From Sphingomonas sp. IC081 (GTDB taxonomy: Bacteria; Pseudomonadota; Alphaproteobacteria; Sphingomonadales; Sphingomonadaceae), in the NCBI RefSeq assembly GCF_006874585.1, contig NZ_CP029761.1, positions 197,001-261,000 on the forward strand: a DNA stretch of 64,000 bases. The letters run 5' to 3'. The notes beneath the pieces were generated by a model that ran no database searches, had not been told where the DNA came from, and saw only the letters and a program-made list of their open reading frames with translations. Positions 1 through 8,350 of the stretch are shown piece by piece (the first letter of the stretch is position 1; the number at the start of each line of letters is the position of its first letter). The position numbers and the translations under genes are program-made.

Positions 1-1
1 G

Positions 2-73
2 CTCGGCGTCAACGGCATCCGCATGTCGGTGGACGGCCTCGTCGCGCTGGCCGCGACCAGCAGCGAGATCTGA
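2..73 (+). CDS. C-terminal end of an unidentified protein (partial)
   Basis: The reading frame beginning at base 2 stays open for 23 codons and ends with TGA at 71-73. The visible tail ends in LAATSSEI and has the high-GC third-position pattern of the other genes here. The start lies outside the window. The tail is too short to assign a family, so no function is given. Confidence 0.45.
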   Translation, partial: LGVNGIRMSVDGLVALAATSSEI

Positions 74-414
74 TTGCGGCGAGGGGCGTGATCGCCCGGG
101 AAATGCCCCTGGAGGGTATGTTCCGGGCCGGTCTCGCCCCATCCGCCTGCCGCCGGTCTCGAAGCGGCCTGTGACCGGGCGCGATGCTCCTGCGCCAGGA
201 CGGCCGAGGCGGTGTCGGGGGTACCGGGATTTGCATCAGTCCGGCAAGGTTGGTCCGGTGGTGCCGCCATGCCGGTTCTGGCCAGTCAGGGGCGGGGCGG
301 GCGGGTCCTGCCCCTGAGTGTGCTGATCCATGCGGCGCAGGAGCGCGCGCGGGGAGCGCCGCGAGCGGGCGCCCGTCCCGCCGGCAGTGGTCCTGTCGGC
401 GAACCCTGCCGCGA
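74..414. other. Gene-free stretch
   Basis: No convincing gene, RNA or terminator is visible. The open frames here overlap each other on both strands and none has a supported start. It separates the partial gene on the left from the minus-strand small gene on the right. Confidence 0.4.
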
Positions 415-756
415 TCAGCGGCAGTCGTCGGCCAGCCGGTCCCGTGAATGGCGCGGGGCCTGCCAGGGCGGCATATCGCTGCACAGGTCCGCGTCGAGGC
501 GGGTGCAGCCGGGCACCTGGTCGGGCAAGGCCAGAACCATCAGGCAATCCGCGATCGAGGGATCGTCGACGGGACCGATCATGTCGCTCACGTCGTCCTC
601 GCAAATGCCGGGCAGGGTCCGGCACCGCGCTGCCGCGGCGCTCCAGAGTTGATGGGGCGAATCCACCCTCAGCTTTAATGAGAACCTATATTCAATTTGC
701 GACATTGCATTGTTTTCAGTGTTTTCCGTGCGCCCCGAAGGAAAATTCTCTGTCAT
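415..756 (-). CDS. Small hypothetical protein
   Basis: Unrecognised protein of 113 residues if translated from the ATG at 754-756, which has a purine-rich GAGAG a few bases upstream. An in-frame ATG at 703-705 would give 96 residues starting MSQIEYRF but has no visible ribosome binding site. The middle is rich in Cys and Asp (GICEDDVSDMIG) and the C-terminus is basic. There is no signal peptide or membrane segment. It stands alone between two gene-free stretches, and no function can be inferred. Confidence 0.45.
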   Translation of the reverse strand: MTENFPSGRTENTENNAMSQIEYRFSLKLRVDSPHQLWSAAAARCRTLPGICEDDVSDMIGPVDDPSIADCLMVLALPDQVPGCTRLDADLCSDMPPWQAPRHSRDRLADDCR

Positions 757-1463
757 CAATCTCTCAAGAATTGTTCCTGTGACGTTTTTCGGTCGCGCAT
801 AGCCCGATCTTCGGCCTGCCCGGTGAGGGGCATCGGGATTTTCGGGAGTTCCTGGCGACTTGGGAGTATGCGACCTTTGACCCTCCAACCCATGGCTTTC
901 GTATACTGTACGACCAACTAAGGGATTTCCCGTATGGGCATCCCTGAGTGCCAAAACCCCCGTAAAACTGCGAAAAATTAGATGGTTAACTTGGGGTATG
1001 GGGGTTTTCCCCATGACGGTTTTCAGGCCTGTCCAGGGCAGGGTCGACCCGACCAGAAACGGCCTGCCGGGCGATGCGAACCGAGCATGCGGTTGAGACG
1101 GCGCAGGGCGCGCAAGAGCGGGAGCGTTGCCGCTAAGTAGCGCAGCGATCGGGCCAAGGGGGGGCATGGCGGGCGACGGCGGGCGACGACCATGCGGGGG
1201 CGCCCACAGGCCGCGGCCATGCCTGTTCACCGCTGCGTGGGAAACACGAAAATTCTGATGAAATCCACCGGAGAGCGCTGCGCTCACGACAGGCTGCAAG
1301 GCAGCATCGTTTCGCACAATGCCGGATGGGATGATCCGGCGAGCGAAAATGGACCGAGCCGGAATCCAATTCTCGGTCTAAAATATTGTTTAAATGCAAT
1401 ATTATGGGGCAGCACGAGAGGCAATCCATCAATCGGTCCATCACCATCAAATTCAAAATGGGT
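757..1463. other. Gene-free stretch, partly AT-rich
   Basis: About 700 bases without a supported gene. It contains an AAAACCCCC/GGGGGTTTT inverted repeat (953-961 and 1000-1008, wide loop) and, near 1382-1403, an AATATTG/CAATATT hairpin. The second hairpin lies downstream of the minus-strand gene ending at 1464 and could help terminate it. Base composition is patchy compared with the flanks, which suggests a junction between acquired segments. Confidence 0.35.
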
Positions 1464-1925
1464 TCAATTCCCAAAGCCGGAATCGATAAAGCGGATGCTA
1501 GGTCGAATCATCCGTTTTGTGACTACTAATCTGCAGAACCACGCGAACGTGCCTCGAGATAAAGGCAGCGTGACCATCCCCGCGAATAATCCAAATGAGC
1601 CGGTACACAGGTACAGCACAAGCCAAGGAAGTGGTTGCATGCAAACCGCGGACATACGCTTCAGGACCAGTAGCCACGCCATGGCAAACGCCATCAGGAT
1701 ATCGAACCAGATCTGGTTGCTCCAAACATTGCGGATATGCTCATGCAAAAAGCCGATCGGGCCCGCCGTTATCACCGCATAACCTGACCATGCGAGAAAG
1801 GCCGCAGCGAGCACTGCCGGCAACAAGTAGGCGTGCCGTAGAGGTTCCCTGGCGAAGGTTGAGCCAAATGTGAGTATGAGCATGGCGCCAAATGCAATCC
1901 ATGGAAGCACCGCGTGAATCGCCAT
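1464..1925 (-). CDS. Small multi-pass membrane protein (DUF2834-like)
   Basis: Predicted inner-membrane protein of 153 residues with about four hydrophobic helices. The ATG at 1923-1925 is chosen because AGGAG lies about 5 bases upstream; the longer open frame has no such site. The pattern (hydrophobic N-terminal helix, a central NQIWFD loop, a helix pair ending in LPLSRG) resembles small DUF2834-type proteins, but this is a weak resemblance and the function is unknown. The last 25 residues are polar and may be diverged. A TGTAGC-N4-GCTACA palindrome 50 bases upstream matches the operators beside the TetR gene at 5682, so this gene is probably in that regulon. Confidence 0.6.
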   Translation of the reverse strand: MAIHAVLPWIAFGAMLILTFGSTFAREPLRHAYLLPAVLAAAFLAWSGYAVITAGPIGFLHEHIRNVWSNQIWFDILMAFAMAWLLVLKRMSAVCMQPLPWLVLYLCTGSFGLFAGMVTLPLSRGTFAWFCRLVVTKRMIRPSIRFIDSGFGN

Positions 1926-1974
1926 TCCGACTCCTGATGTCCAGTTCACCAATCGTCGACTACCGACCAATATA

Positions 1975-1990
1975 TGTAGCATGTGCTACA
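1975..1990. promoter_or_regulatory. TetR-type operator TGTAGC-N4-GCTACA
   Basis: A perfect inverted repeat with a four-base spacer lies 50 bases upstream of the membrane-protein start at 1925. The same 16-base pattern recurs at 5630-5645 and, in near-identical form, at 5658-5671, directly before the TetR regulator at 5682. This indicates that one repressor binds both places; binding itself is inferred. Confidence 0.6.
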
Positions 1991-2090
1991 TGATCAAGTT
2001 AGCCATCGACCGCAATGAACAAGGCGAGCTTTTGCGAAGACCGGTTGCGGTGATAACCGGGGCCGACTGATTGATCGTGAACTGGCGAAA

Positions 2091-2987
2091 TCACGCGTTG
2101 CGCAAGAGCGGATCGGTCTGCATGCGCAAAGCGATATGATCCGCCAGCGCGCGAACGCGCGCTGCGGTATAGCGCGAAGGCGGCATGACCATGCTGATCG
2201 GCATATCCAGCGGCGGGTGTTCGGATAACACCTCAACCAGGCGTCCTTTGACAAGATCCTCTTCGAACAGCCAACGTGCATTCACTGCGATGCCAAGGCC
2301 GCAGAGCGCCGCCGTGCGCAGCGCGTCGGAGCTGTCCGTGCGAAAGCTGCCTGCAACGCTCACCGGATCGGCTCCCTGAAACTGCCAGGAGTTGCCTGTG
2401 CTGAGCAGGGCAAACGTAAGGCAGCTATGGTCCTTGAGGTCCGCCGGAACCTTAGGGAGACCGGCCTTGGCGAGGTAGTCTGGCGAGGCGACAGCCACGC
2501 GCCGCGCGGTGCCGATCCTGCGCGAAAGGTTGCGACTATCGCCCACCTCGCCCACGCGGATGGCGAAATCAAGCCGGTCTGCAACGAGGTTGAGAGCGTG
2601 ATCGGTCAGTTTCAGTTCGACTTGAAGGCCGGGATGAGCGAGCTGGAACTCTGCGATGTAGGCAATGATCCTAGCACGTGCGAGGGTCAGCGGCGCGGTG
2701 AGACGCACGACCCCGGACAGCGCCTCAGGGCTTCGCACTGCCGCCTCGGCCTCGTCGATTGCCGCAAGCGCCCGTTGTGCCGACTCGTAGAATGACAATC
2801 CTTCGAGAGTGAGAGCAAAGGAGCGCGTGGTCCGCTTGAGCAAGCTTACACCAAGATGCTTTTCAAGAGCCGTGACCTGCCGCGATACCGTCGATTGTGT
2901 CAGCCCGAGGACCGACGCTGCTTTGGAAAAACTCTCAAGGTCCGACACGGTGACGAAGGTTTTCATCCAGCCTGCAATTTCGCTCAC
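2091..2987 (-). CDS. LysR family transcriptional regulator
   Basis: Cytoplasmic DNA-binding regulator of 298 residues. The N-terminal winged helix-turn-helix is clear (SFSKAASVLGLTQSTVSRQV, about residues 19-38), followed by the linker helix and a periplasmic-binding-protein-like effector domain with the usual DFAIRVG segment. The GTG at 2985-2987 is preferred because GGAGG sits at good spacing; upstream Met codons lack one. The sequence is closest in style to the CrgA-like LysR group that often controls neighbouring oxidoreductases. It is divergent from a second LysR gene at 3147, so the 159-base gap probably holds both promoters. Target genes are not evident. Confidence 0.85.
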   Translation of the reverse strand: MSEIAGWMKTFVTVSDLESFSKAASVLGLTQSTVSRQVTALEKHLGVSLLKRTTRSFALTLEGLSFYESAQRALAAIDEAEAAVRSPEALSGVVRLTAPLTLARARIIAYIAEFQLAHPGLQVELKLTDHALNLVADRLDFAIRVGEVGDSRNLSRRIGTARRVAVASPDYLAKAGLPKVPADLKDHSCLTFALLSTGNSWQFQGADPVSVAGSFRTDSSDALRTAALCGLGIAVNARWLFEEDLVKGRLVEVLSEHPPLDMPISMVMPPSRYTAARVRALADHIALRMQTDPLLRNA

Positions 2988-3146
2988 CAGTATAGCCCTC
3001 CGGACCGGAGAATAGCGCGAAATGACGGGCCGTGAAGACAGACAGTGATCCACGGTGCGAATATCTCATATCCCCCGCTTCCACTTGCTATTCGTCGCTT
3101 TGCGCGTAATACTCTGGGCTGGCATATCGATGTGGACAACCTCGCG

Positions 3147-4037
3147 ATGGAAATGCACCAGGTCCGCTATTTCCTGGCGGCCGCCCGCCTGCTCAACTTC
3201 ACCCGTGCTGCGATAGAGTGCAATGTCTCGCAGCCTTCACTGACCAAGGCCATTCTCAAGCTTGAAGATGAGTTTGGCGGACCGTTGTTCCGGCGCGAAC
3301 GGGCGCGCACGCACCTGACCGAACTTGGCAAGGCGATGCTGCCGCACCTGCAGCGAACGTTTGACGCGGCGCAGGCTGCCCGCCAGCTCGCCAAGGATAT
3401 GGGCCGTGCCGAGGTCGCTCCGCTGTCGATCGGCATCAGCCATCTTGTGACCGACGACGGGCTGGTCGTGATCCTGCAGGACCTCAGCGAGCGGCTGAGC
3501 GGGATCGAAATCGAAATCGAGTCCGGACGCGAGGCCGATCTGGTCGAAGCAGCCATTGCCGGCAATCTCGACGTGGTGATCGTCTCGAAAAGCGCCTTGC
3601 AGCCGGAGCGTTTCGATCACTGGCCACTCTACACTGACGATTTCTGCATCGCCCTGACAGACAATCACCGCCTTGCCCGTGAAGCCTGCATCACCCCGGC
3701 GGATTTCGAAGCAGAGGCCTGGATCGACTATGCGGGCGATGGCTGTGCCGCTTTGGCAGACTTCGCCGCCCGCGAGGGCGCGTCCATCTCGGTCAAGCAC
3801 CATGCCCGCAATCCCGCCATGGTCCGCCAGCTCGTCCTCGCCGGGCTGGGGTGCGGGTGGCTGCCACGCAGCATCCTGCCCGAGCCCCTCGTCGCGTCGG
3901 AATTCAGGATACCGGGCTGCGAAATTGAATTCGCCGCAGCCGCAGTCGTCGGCCGTCGTCGTTCCGTCGGCTCCGATGCCTTCCTGCGTTCGTGCCGCGC
4001 ACGCGAATGGTCTGGCGCGCTCTCCCGCCAATCCTAG
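3147..4037 (+). CDS. LysR family transcriptional regulator
   Basis: Regulator of 296 residues starting MEMHQVRYF, with a LysR winged helix (NFTRAAIECNVSQPSLTKAI) and an effector-binding domain. It closely resembles the regulator at 19167 (MEMQQVRYF), so the two are paralogues, and both lie beside a thioredoxin-fold AhpC/TSA-like gene. The start is chosen by alignment with that paralogue; no strong ribosome binding site is seen. It lies 82 bases before the AhpC/TSA gene on the same strand. An oxidative or thiol stress sensor controlling that gene is a reasonable inference but is not shown by the sequence. Confidence 0.85.
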   Translation: MEMHQVRYFLAAARLLNFTRAAIECNVSQPSLTKAILKLEDEFGGPLFRRERARTHLTELGKAMLPHLQRTFDAAQAARQLAKDMGRAEVAPLSIGISHLVTDDGLVVILQDLSERLSGIEIEIESGREADLVEAAIAGNLDVVIVSKSALQPERFDHWPLYTDDFCIALTDNHRLAREACITPADFEAEAWIDYAGDGCAALADFAAREGASISVKHHARNPAMVRQLVLAGLGCGWLPRSILPEPLVASEFRIPGCEIEFAAAAVVGRRRSVGSDAFLRSCRAREWSGALSRQS

Positions 4038-4055
4038 GTGGGACAAATAGCACGC

Positions 4056-4074
4056 GGGAATGGAACTCATTCCC
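4056..4074. promoter_or_regulatory. Inverted repeat in the promoter region of the AhpC/TSA gene
   Basis: GGGAATG-N5-CATTCCC, a perfect seven-base inverted repeat in the 82-base gap between the LysR gene and the AhpC/TSA-like gene. Its size and position suit a regulator binding site, possibly for the adjacent LysR protein, although the LysR T-N11-A pattern is not obvious. Confidence 0.35.
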
Positions 4075-4119
4075 ACCGGTCCGATACCGTTCTTGCAACC
4101 GACGCGGTAAGCCTCTGAC

Positions 4120-4743
4120 ATGACAAACCACGCCCCCGCCCCACAAACCGTCTACGATGTGCTGATCGCAAACCTTGTTGCCGATCTGCGCGCAAGAGAC
4201 GCCGGTGCCGCAGCACCGCGTGCCGGAGAGCCATTCCCCGACTTCATCCTGCCCAATGCGACGGGGGTGTTTTGCGAGCTGTCGCGTCTGCTCGCCGATG
4301 GCCCGGTCGTGCTGAGCTTCCTTCGCGGTCAGTGGTGCCCATTCTGCCAGGCAGAGCTTGTGGCCTGGAAACGCGCGCTGCCTGCACTCGAACGGGTCGG
4401 CGGTCGTCTGGTGTTTGTTGCCGCGTCGACCGGCGGGGCGGCCATGGCCATTCGAAACAGTGTTTCTCCACGGATCGAGGTGCTCTGTGATGTCGATCAC
4501 GGCCTCACGCTGTCGCTGGGACTGGCCGTCTACCTCGGTCGGCAGTTCCTTGCGCAATATGAGCGGGATGGTCTCGAACTGGCCGCAATCTATGGTTCGC
4601 AAGCAGGCCTGTTGCCGATCCCGGCGACTTTCGCGCTTGACCGGCAGGGTATCGTCCTTGCCGCCCACATCGAGCCCGACTTCCGCAGCCGTGCGGTGCC
4701 AGAGGACATGATTGCGGCTATCGCTTCCGCCACGGCCGCCTGA
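4120..4743 (+). CDS. AhpC/TSA-family thioredoxin-fold protein (peroxiredoxin-like)
   Basis: Cytoplasmic thiol protein of 207 residues. After a helical N-terminus it has the AhpC/TSA core FPDFILPNATG, then LSFLRGQWCPFC with Cys73 and Cys76. The CxxC replaces the single peroxidatic Cys context (PxxxTxxC) of classic peroxiredoxins, so reductase or bacterioferritin-comigratory-like activity is as likely as peroxidase activity. A conserved LLPIPATFALDRQG segment follows. It is one of three such paralogues here (with 13221 and 20017), each near a LysR gene. The glyoxalase-like gene starts 14 bases downstream, so the two are probably cotranscribed. Confidence 0.8.
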   Translation: MTNHAPAPQTVYDVLIANLVADLRARDAGAAAPRAGEPFPDFILPNATGVFCELSRLLADGPVVLSFLRGQWCPFCQAELVAWKRALPALERVGGRLVFVAASTGGAAMAIRNSVSPRIEVLCDVDHGLTLSLGLAVYLGRQFLAQYERDGLELAAIYGSQAGLLPIPATFALDRQGIVLAAHIEPDFRSRAVPEDMIAAIASATAA

Positions 4744-4757
4744 CAAGGATCGACGCA

Positions 4758-5174
4758 ATGAACGAGCCGCAAGTTCGGACACCCTTGAGCGCCTTGCCAA
4801 TCGATCATCTGACCATAAACGCCCGGTCATTCGATCAGGCCAGCGCGTTCTACGCCCTGCTGTTGCCCGAACTGGGATTCGAGCAGGCGAAACACGGCAT
4901 CTGGCGCAATGGTGCGGGTCTTTATGTGCAGTTGCGCGAAGCCCGGCCCGATACGCGCGATTACGAGCGCTATGGCCCGGGCCTCAATCACGTGGGCTTT
5001 AGAGCGCCGAACCGGGCGTTCGTCGAGGAACTCGCCACGCGGCTCACTGAAGCCGGACTGGTCGTGCGCCTGCAGAGCTTCGCAGACGGAACCGTCGCCG
5101 CGTTCATCCCCGATCCTGACGGTTTGCGGGTAGAGGTCTCCTGGTATCCCGAAAGCGTGCCCCCGGTCGATTGA
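4758..5174 (+). CDS. VOC (glyoxalase/bleomycin resistance) family protein
   Basis: Protein of 138 residues with the vicinal oxygen chelate fold: an IDHLTINARSFDQASAFY first half and a LNHVGFRAPN...FIPDPDGLRVEV second half. The His, Glu and other polar positions expected to bind a divalent metal are present, but the substrate cannot be told. AAGGA precedes the ATG at suitable spacing. It follows the AhpC/TSA-like gene by 14 bases, suggesting a two-gene operon dealing with reactive electrophiles or peroxides (inference). Confidence 0.8.
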   Translation: MNEPQVRTPLSALPIDHLTINARSFDQASAFYALLLPELGFEQAKHGIWRNGAGLYVQLREARPDTRDYERYGPGLNHVGFRAPNRAFVEELATRLTEAGLVVRLQSFADGTVAAFIPDPDGLRVEVSWYPESVPPVD

Positions 5175-5193
5175 CTGATGGCCGTAACCGCCC

Positions 5194-5541
5194 TCAACCG
5201 CTTCGGGCGCGCTGTGATCCCAGCAGCAGAACGCTTGCATCGCCGCGCGCGGCAAGGCTGGCAAGCAGGACATAGATCGACACGCCGATCATGCCGCCGG
5301 AAACCACGACCACCGCGCTCAGTACACCAAGCGCCGACAGACCATGACGCCACGCAATCCAGAATGCAGTCAACACAAGGAAGCCGGCAAGGTCGAGACC
5401 GAACTGGCCTTCCCACCCCAGACGGGCCACGGCCGCGCCAAAAGGCATGAGGAAATCGACACCATCACGGGCGATCACCGTTCCGGTGTAGGCCAACATC
5501 AGTACGAACCAAAAGACCAAAAACAGACGTAATGCTACCAC
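5194..5541 (-). CDS. Small multi-pass membrane protein of unknown function
   Basis: Inner-membrane protein of 115 residues with about three to four hydrophobic segments (LRLFLVFWFVLMLAYTG at the start, a central GFLVLTAFWIAW, and VVVVSGGMIGVSIYVLLASL). The start is the GTG at 5539-5541, with AAGGAG about 7 bases upstream. It is divergent from the TetR gene at 5682, and two palindromic operators lie between them, a typical arrangement for a TetR repressor and its target. The same operator precedes the other small membrane protein at 1464. Family uncertain. Confidence 0.65.
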   Translation of the reverse strand: MVALRLFLVFWFVLMLAYTGTVIARDGVDFLMPFGAAVARLGWEGQFGLDLAGFLVLTAFWIAWRHGLSALGVLSAVVVVSGGMIGVSIYVLLASLAARGDASVLLLGSQRARSG

Positions 5542-5629
5542 GGCCTTGCTCCTTGCCAGAAATCCGGCGTAGCAGTGCGGTCGAGGTTCGCAGGGCCATT
5601 GGAACTTCGGCCGCACCACAAGGTGATTC

Positions 5630-5671
5630 TGTAGCAACCGCTACAAGGTAGCAGAACGTAGCGTACGCTAC
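5630..5671. promoter_or_regulatory. Pair of TetR-type operators
   Basis: Two palindromes lie in the divergent gap between the membrane-protein gene and tetR: TGTAGC-N4-GCTACA at 5630-5645 and the perfect 14-base palindrome around GTAGCGTACGCTAC at 5658-5671. The second ends 11 bases before the tetR ATG, so it is positioned to repress tetR itself. The same motif at 1975-1990 extends the regulon. Confidence 0.65.
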
Positions 5672-5681
5672 AAGAGGTGGG

Positions 5682-6233
5682 ATGAGCGTCAAGGAGCAAC
5701 AGCGCGAAAAGGTGGTAATGCTGCTCGCCGAGCATCTGCTCGCCACGGGCCTGTCGCAGACAAGCCTGCGCCAGCTTGCCCGCGCCGCCGGGGTCAGCGA
5801 CCGAATGCTGCTCTACTACTTTCCCGACAAGTCGGCCGTCATCTCCGCAGCGATCGAGCGCGTGGCGGGAAGCCTCGCCAGCGCTCTGGCGGAGCTTGTA
5901 CCCGAAGGCGAGACGCTGCCTGCGCCCAAGCTGCTGTCGCGGCTGGCCACGATGACGATGCGCGAGGATATGCGCCCGGTTTTTCGGGTCTGGGTTGAGA
6001 TCGTCGCTGCCGCGCGCCGGGGAGAGCCCTATACGACGATTGCCGCCAGCATCATTGCGGTCTTCCGCGATTGGGTGGCGACACGGCTCGACCAGCCGGA
6101 GGGTGCAGAACGCGATGCAATCGCCATGGCTATCCTTGCTTTTGTTGACGGGCTCGCTCTGATCGAGATCTGCTGCGGCACCAGCGCGGCCGAGGGTGCA
6201 GCGAACGCGGTCAATCTCCTGCTCAAGGCATAA
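5682..6233 (+). CDS. TetR family transcriptional regulator
   Basis: Repressor of 183 residues. The N-terminal helix-turn-helix is plain (LRQLARAAGVSDRMLLYYFP, followed by DKSAVI); the C-terminal helical ligand domain ends in AVNLLLKA. A purine-rich AGAGGTGGG precedes the ATG. Two palindromic operators overlap its promoter, so autorepression and repression of the divergent membrane-protein gene are likely, together with the distant gene at 1464. The inducer is unknown. The NDH-2-type flavoprotein follows 87 bases downstream on the same strand and may be read through from it. Confidence 0.85.
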   Translation: MSVKEQQREKVVMLLAEHLLATGLSQTSLRQLARAAGVSDRMLLYYFPDKSAVISAAIERVAGSLASALAELVPEGETLPAPKLLSRLATMTMREDMRPVFRVWVEIVAAARRGEPYTTIAASIIAVFRDWVATRLDQPEGAERDAIAMAILAFVDGLALIEICCGTSAAEGAANAVNLLLKA

Positions 6234-6320
6234 ACGCTCGGACATGTAACGGCAGCACCCCTGCCGCCGACCCCCCGGTTGTGCGCATGGCGCTTCCAAC
6301 ATCAGCCGGAGACCTCGACA

Positions 6321-7583
6321 ATGTCCGCTCGCCCTCATGTTATCATCATCGGCGGTGGCTTTGGCGGAATGGCGGCGGCCAAAGCGCTTGGTAATGCACC
6401 GGTGGATGTGACGGTCATCGACCGGCGCAACCATCACCTGTTCCAGCCGCTGCTCTATCAGGTGGCAACAGCTGGTCTGTCACCGGCCGATATTGCCGGA
6501 TCGATCCGCTCGATCCTGCGCGACCAGCAGAACACGCGCGTGCTTCTGGACGAGGTCTGCCGGATCGACCGCGTGAAGCGCATGGTCCACATGCGCGGCA
6601 ACTGTCCGCTGCAATATGACTGGCTGATCATCGCAACCGGCGCGCGCCACAGCTATTTCGGCAAGGACGAATGGACACCCTATGCTCCCGGCATCAAAAC
6701 GATCGAGGATGCCACCTCGGTGCGCCGCCGGGTGCTGATCGCGCTGGAGAAAGCCGAGACCGAGATAGACAAGGCAACCCGCGATGCGCTGCGGACCTTC
6801 GTGGTCGTCGGCGGCGGACCGACCGGGGTCGAAATGGCTGGGGCGATTGCAGAACTGGCCCGCCAGTCGGTCAGCAAGGACTTCCGCCACATCACGCCGC
6901 ACTGCTCGCGGGTCTGGCTGCTCCAGAAAGGCAACAGGCTCTTGCCCTCGTTCCCGGAGGAATTGTCCAGAAGCGCTCACAGCGCGCTTGAGAACCTTGG
7001 AGTGCAGGTACGGCTGCTAGGCAACGTCGAGCAGATCACGCCTGCAGGTGTCAGCGTGAGCGGGGCTTTCATCCCGGCGCAGACCGTGGTCTGGGCGGCG
7101 GGCGTGATGGCTTCGCCTGCTGCCGAATGGCTCGGCTGCAAACCTGATCGCAGCGGCAGGGTGGAAGTCGACGCCAGGCTGAACCCGCACGGATCGCACG
7201 ACATCTTTGTGATCGGCGACACAGCGCATTGCATCGACGCTGCGGGCCGCGAGATTCCGGGCGTTGCCCCCGCCGCAAAGCAACAAGGGCATAATGCCGC
7301 ACAGGCCATTCTTGCGCGCCTCGCGGGTCGTGAAGTCGAGCCGTTCCGCTATCGCGACTTTGGCCAGATGGCGACTATCGGCAGGGCGCGTGCGGTCTGC
7401 AGCATTGGCGGGGTCAGGCTTTCGGGCCATCTGGCCTGGCTGGTGTGGTGCGTCGCGCACATCTGGTACCTGAACGGCCTGCGCAACCGCATATCGGTTA
7501 CGATCAACTGGATCTGGAGTTACCTGACATTCGAGCGCGGAGCGCGCCTGATCACCGGCGACATGGCCGCAAAGGCAGACTGA
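6321..7583 (+). CDS. NDH-2-type NAD(P)/FAD-dependent oxidoreductase
   Basis: Flavoprotein of 420 residues. The FAD-binding GGGFGG motif is at residues 11-16, followed by the NDH-2 signature region FQPLLYQVATAGLSPADIA. A second dinucleotide fold (VVVGGGPTGVEMAGAIAEL) binds NAD(P)H, and the C-terminal FVIGDTAH motif contacts FAD. The C-terminal WLVWCVAHIWYL stretch is hydrophobic, suiting membrane association. It is probably a type II NADH:quinone oxidoreductase moving electrons to quinone without proton pumping. GGAG lies 9 bases before the chosen ATG. A close paralogue at 25522 is interrupted by a stop codon. A sulfide:quinone-type role cannot be excluded. Confidence 0.85.
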   Translation: MSARPHVIIIGGGFGGMAAAKALGNAPVDVTVIDRRNHHLFQPLLYQVATAGLSPADIAGSIRSILRDQQNTRVLLDEVCRIDRVKRMVHMRGNCPLQYDWLIIATGARHSYFGKDEWTPYAPGIKTIEDATSVRRRVLIALEKAETEIDKATRDALRTFVVVGGGPTGVEMAGAIAELARQSVSKDFRHITPHCSRVWLLQKGNRLLPSFPEELSRSAHSALENLGVQVRLLGNVEQITPAGVSVSGAFIPAQTVVWAAGVMASPAAEWLGCKPDRSGRVEVDARLNPHGSHDIFVIGDTAHCIDAAGREIPGVAPAAKQQGHNAAQAILARLAGREVEPFRYRDFGQMATIGRARAVCSIGGVRLSGHLAWLVWCVAHIWYLNGLRNRISVTINWIWSYLTFERGARLITGDMAAKAD

Positions 7584-7732
7584 GTGCGCCGCCGCGCCCC
7601 ACAAGTCACTGTTTTAATGATCTTTTACTCGGGCATTCCTGATAGGCATCGATATTATGCCTCTCTGGTACGTAGGCGAGAAACACAAGTCACAGCACTC
7701 TCCAATCCGGAACGAAGGGGTTGGAACGAGCC

Positions 7733-8344
7733 ATGCATTATCAAGTCAACATCGAAGCTGTCGCCACAAGGACAAGCCTGCGCGATCCGGAAATCGTCCA
7801 GCGCAAGAAGCCGCGGTCCAGCGGGTTCGACTGGGACGGTGCCATGTCCCGAGCCCTCGCTGGTGATAAAGCTGCCTATCGCACCCTGCTCCATGAAACC
7901 GCGCGCTGGCTGCGCCGCTTCTACGCCTTCAAGTTGCCTGCCGACATGATCGACGATGTTGTGCAGGAAACGCTCATGGCAGTGCACACCAAGCGCGCCA
8001 CCTTCACGCCGGGACGCCCTTATCTGCCATGGCTTGCCACCATCGCGCGTTATAAATGGGTGGACGTCATCCGCAGCACCAAGCGCCAGCAAGCCGACGA
8101 GCTTGGCGAGGTCCCCATGCCTAGCCACGAGACAGATGTGATCAGCGGGATCAGCATCATCGCGCTGCTCGGCCACCTTCGCGCAGGGCAGGCCGAAGTC
8201 ATCCGCATGGTCAAGCTTGAGGGCCGATCGATCAAGGAGGCCGCCGATCTTTCAGGCCAGTCGGAATCGCTGGTCAAGGTCAATATCCATCGCGGCATTC
8301 TCGCCATGCGCGCCATGCTTGGCGGCGATCTCGCGTTCGCCTGA
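7733..8344 (+). CDS. sigF: ECF sigma factor, SigF-like, of the bufferin locus
   Basis: Sigma-70 family protein of 203 residues. After a basic N-terminal extension, region 2 is visible (MIDDVVQETLMAVH, then PWLATIARYKWVDVIRS), and region 4 reads AEVIRMVKLEGRSIKEAA with a recognition helix SESLVKVNIHRG. The ATG at 7733 is preferred over the TTG at 7721 because GGA is then well spaced. It converges on bufC with a 6-base gap. Caulobacter SigF uses GTAACC-N16-CGAA promoters; matching motifs flank both bufferin genes here, and a DUF1109 (NrsF-type) anti-sigma gene lies at 12422. Symbol assigned by this context, not by alignment. Confidence 0.75.
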   Translation: MHYQVNIEAVATRTSLRDPEIVQRKKPRSSGFDWDGAMSRALAGDKAAYRTLLHETARWLRRFYAFKLPADMIDDVVQETLMAVHTKRATFTPGRPYLPWLATIARYKWVDVIRSTKRQQADELGEVPMPSHETDVISGISIIALLGHLRAGQAEVIRMVKLEGRSIKEAADLSGQSESLVKVNIHRGILAMRAMLGGDLAFA

Positions 8345-8350
8345 AGAACG

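Noticed and set aside
953..1008. AAAACCCCC/GGGGGTTTT inverted repeat as a terminator or origin
   Set aside because: A 38-base loop and no adjacent gene end or iteron array; left as a structural note only.
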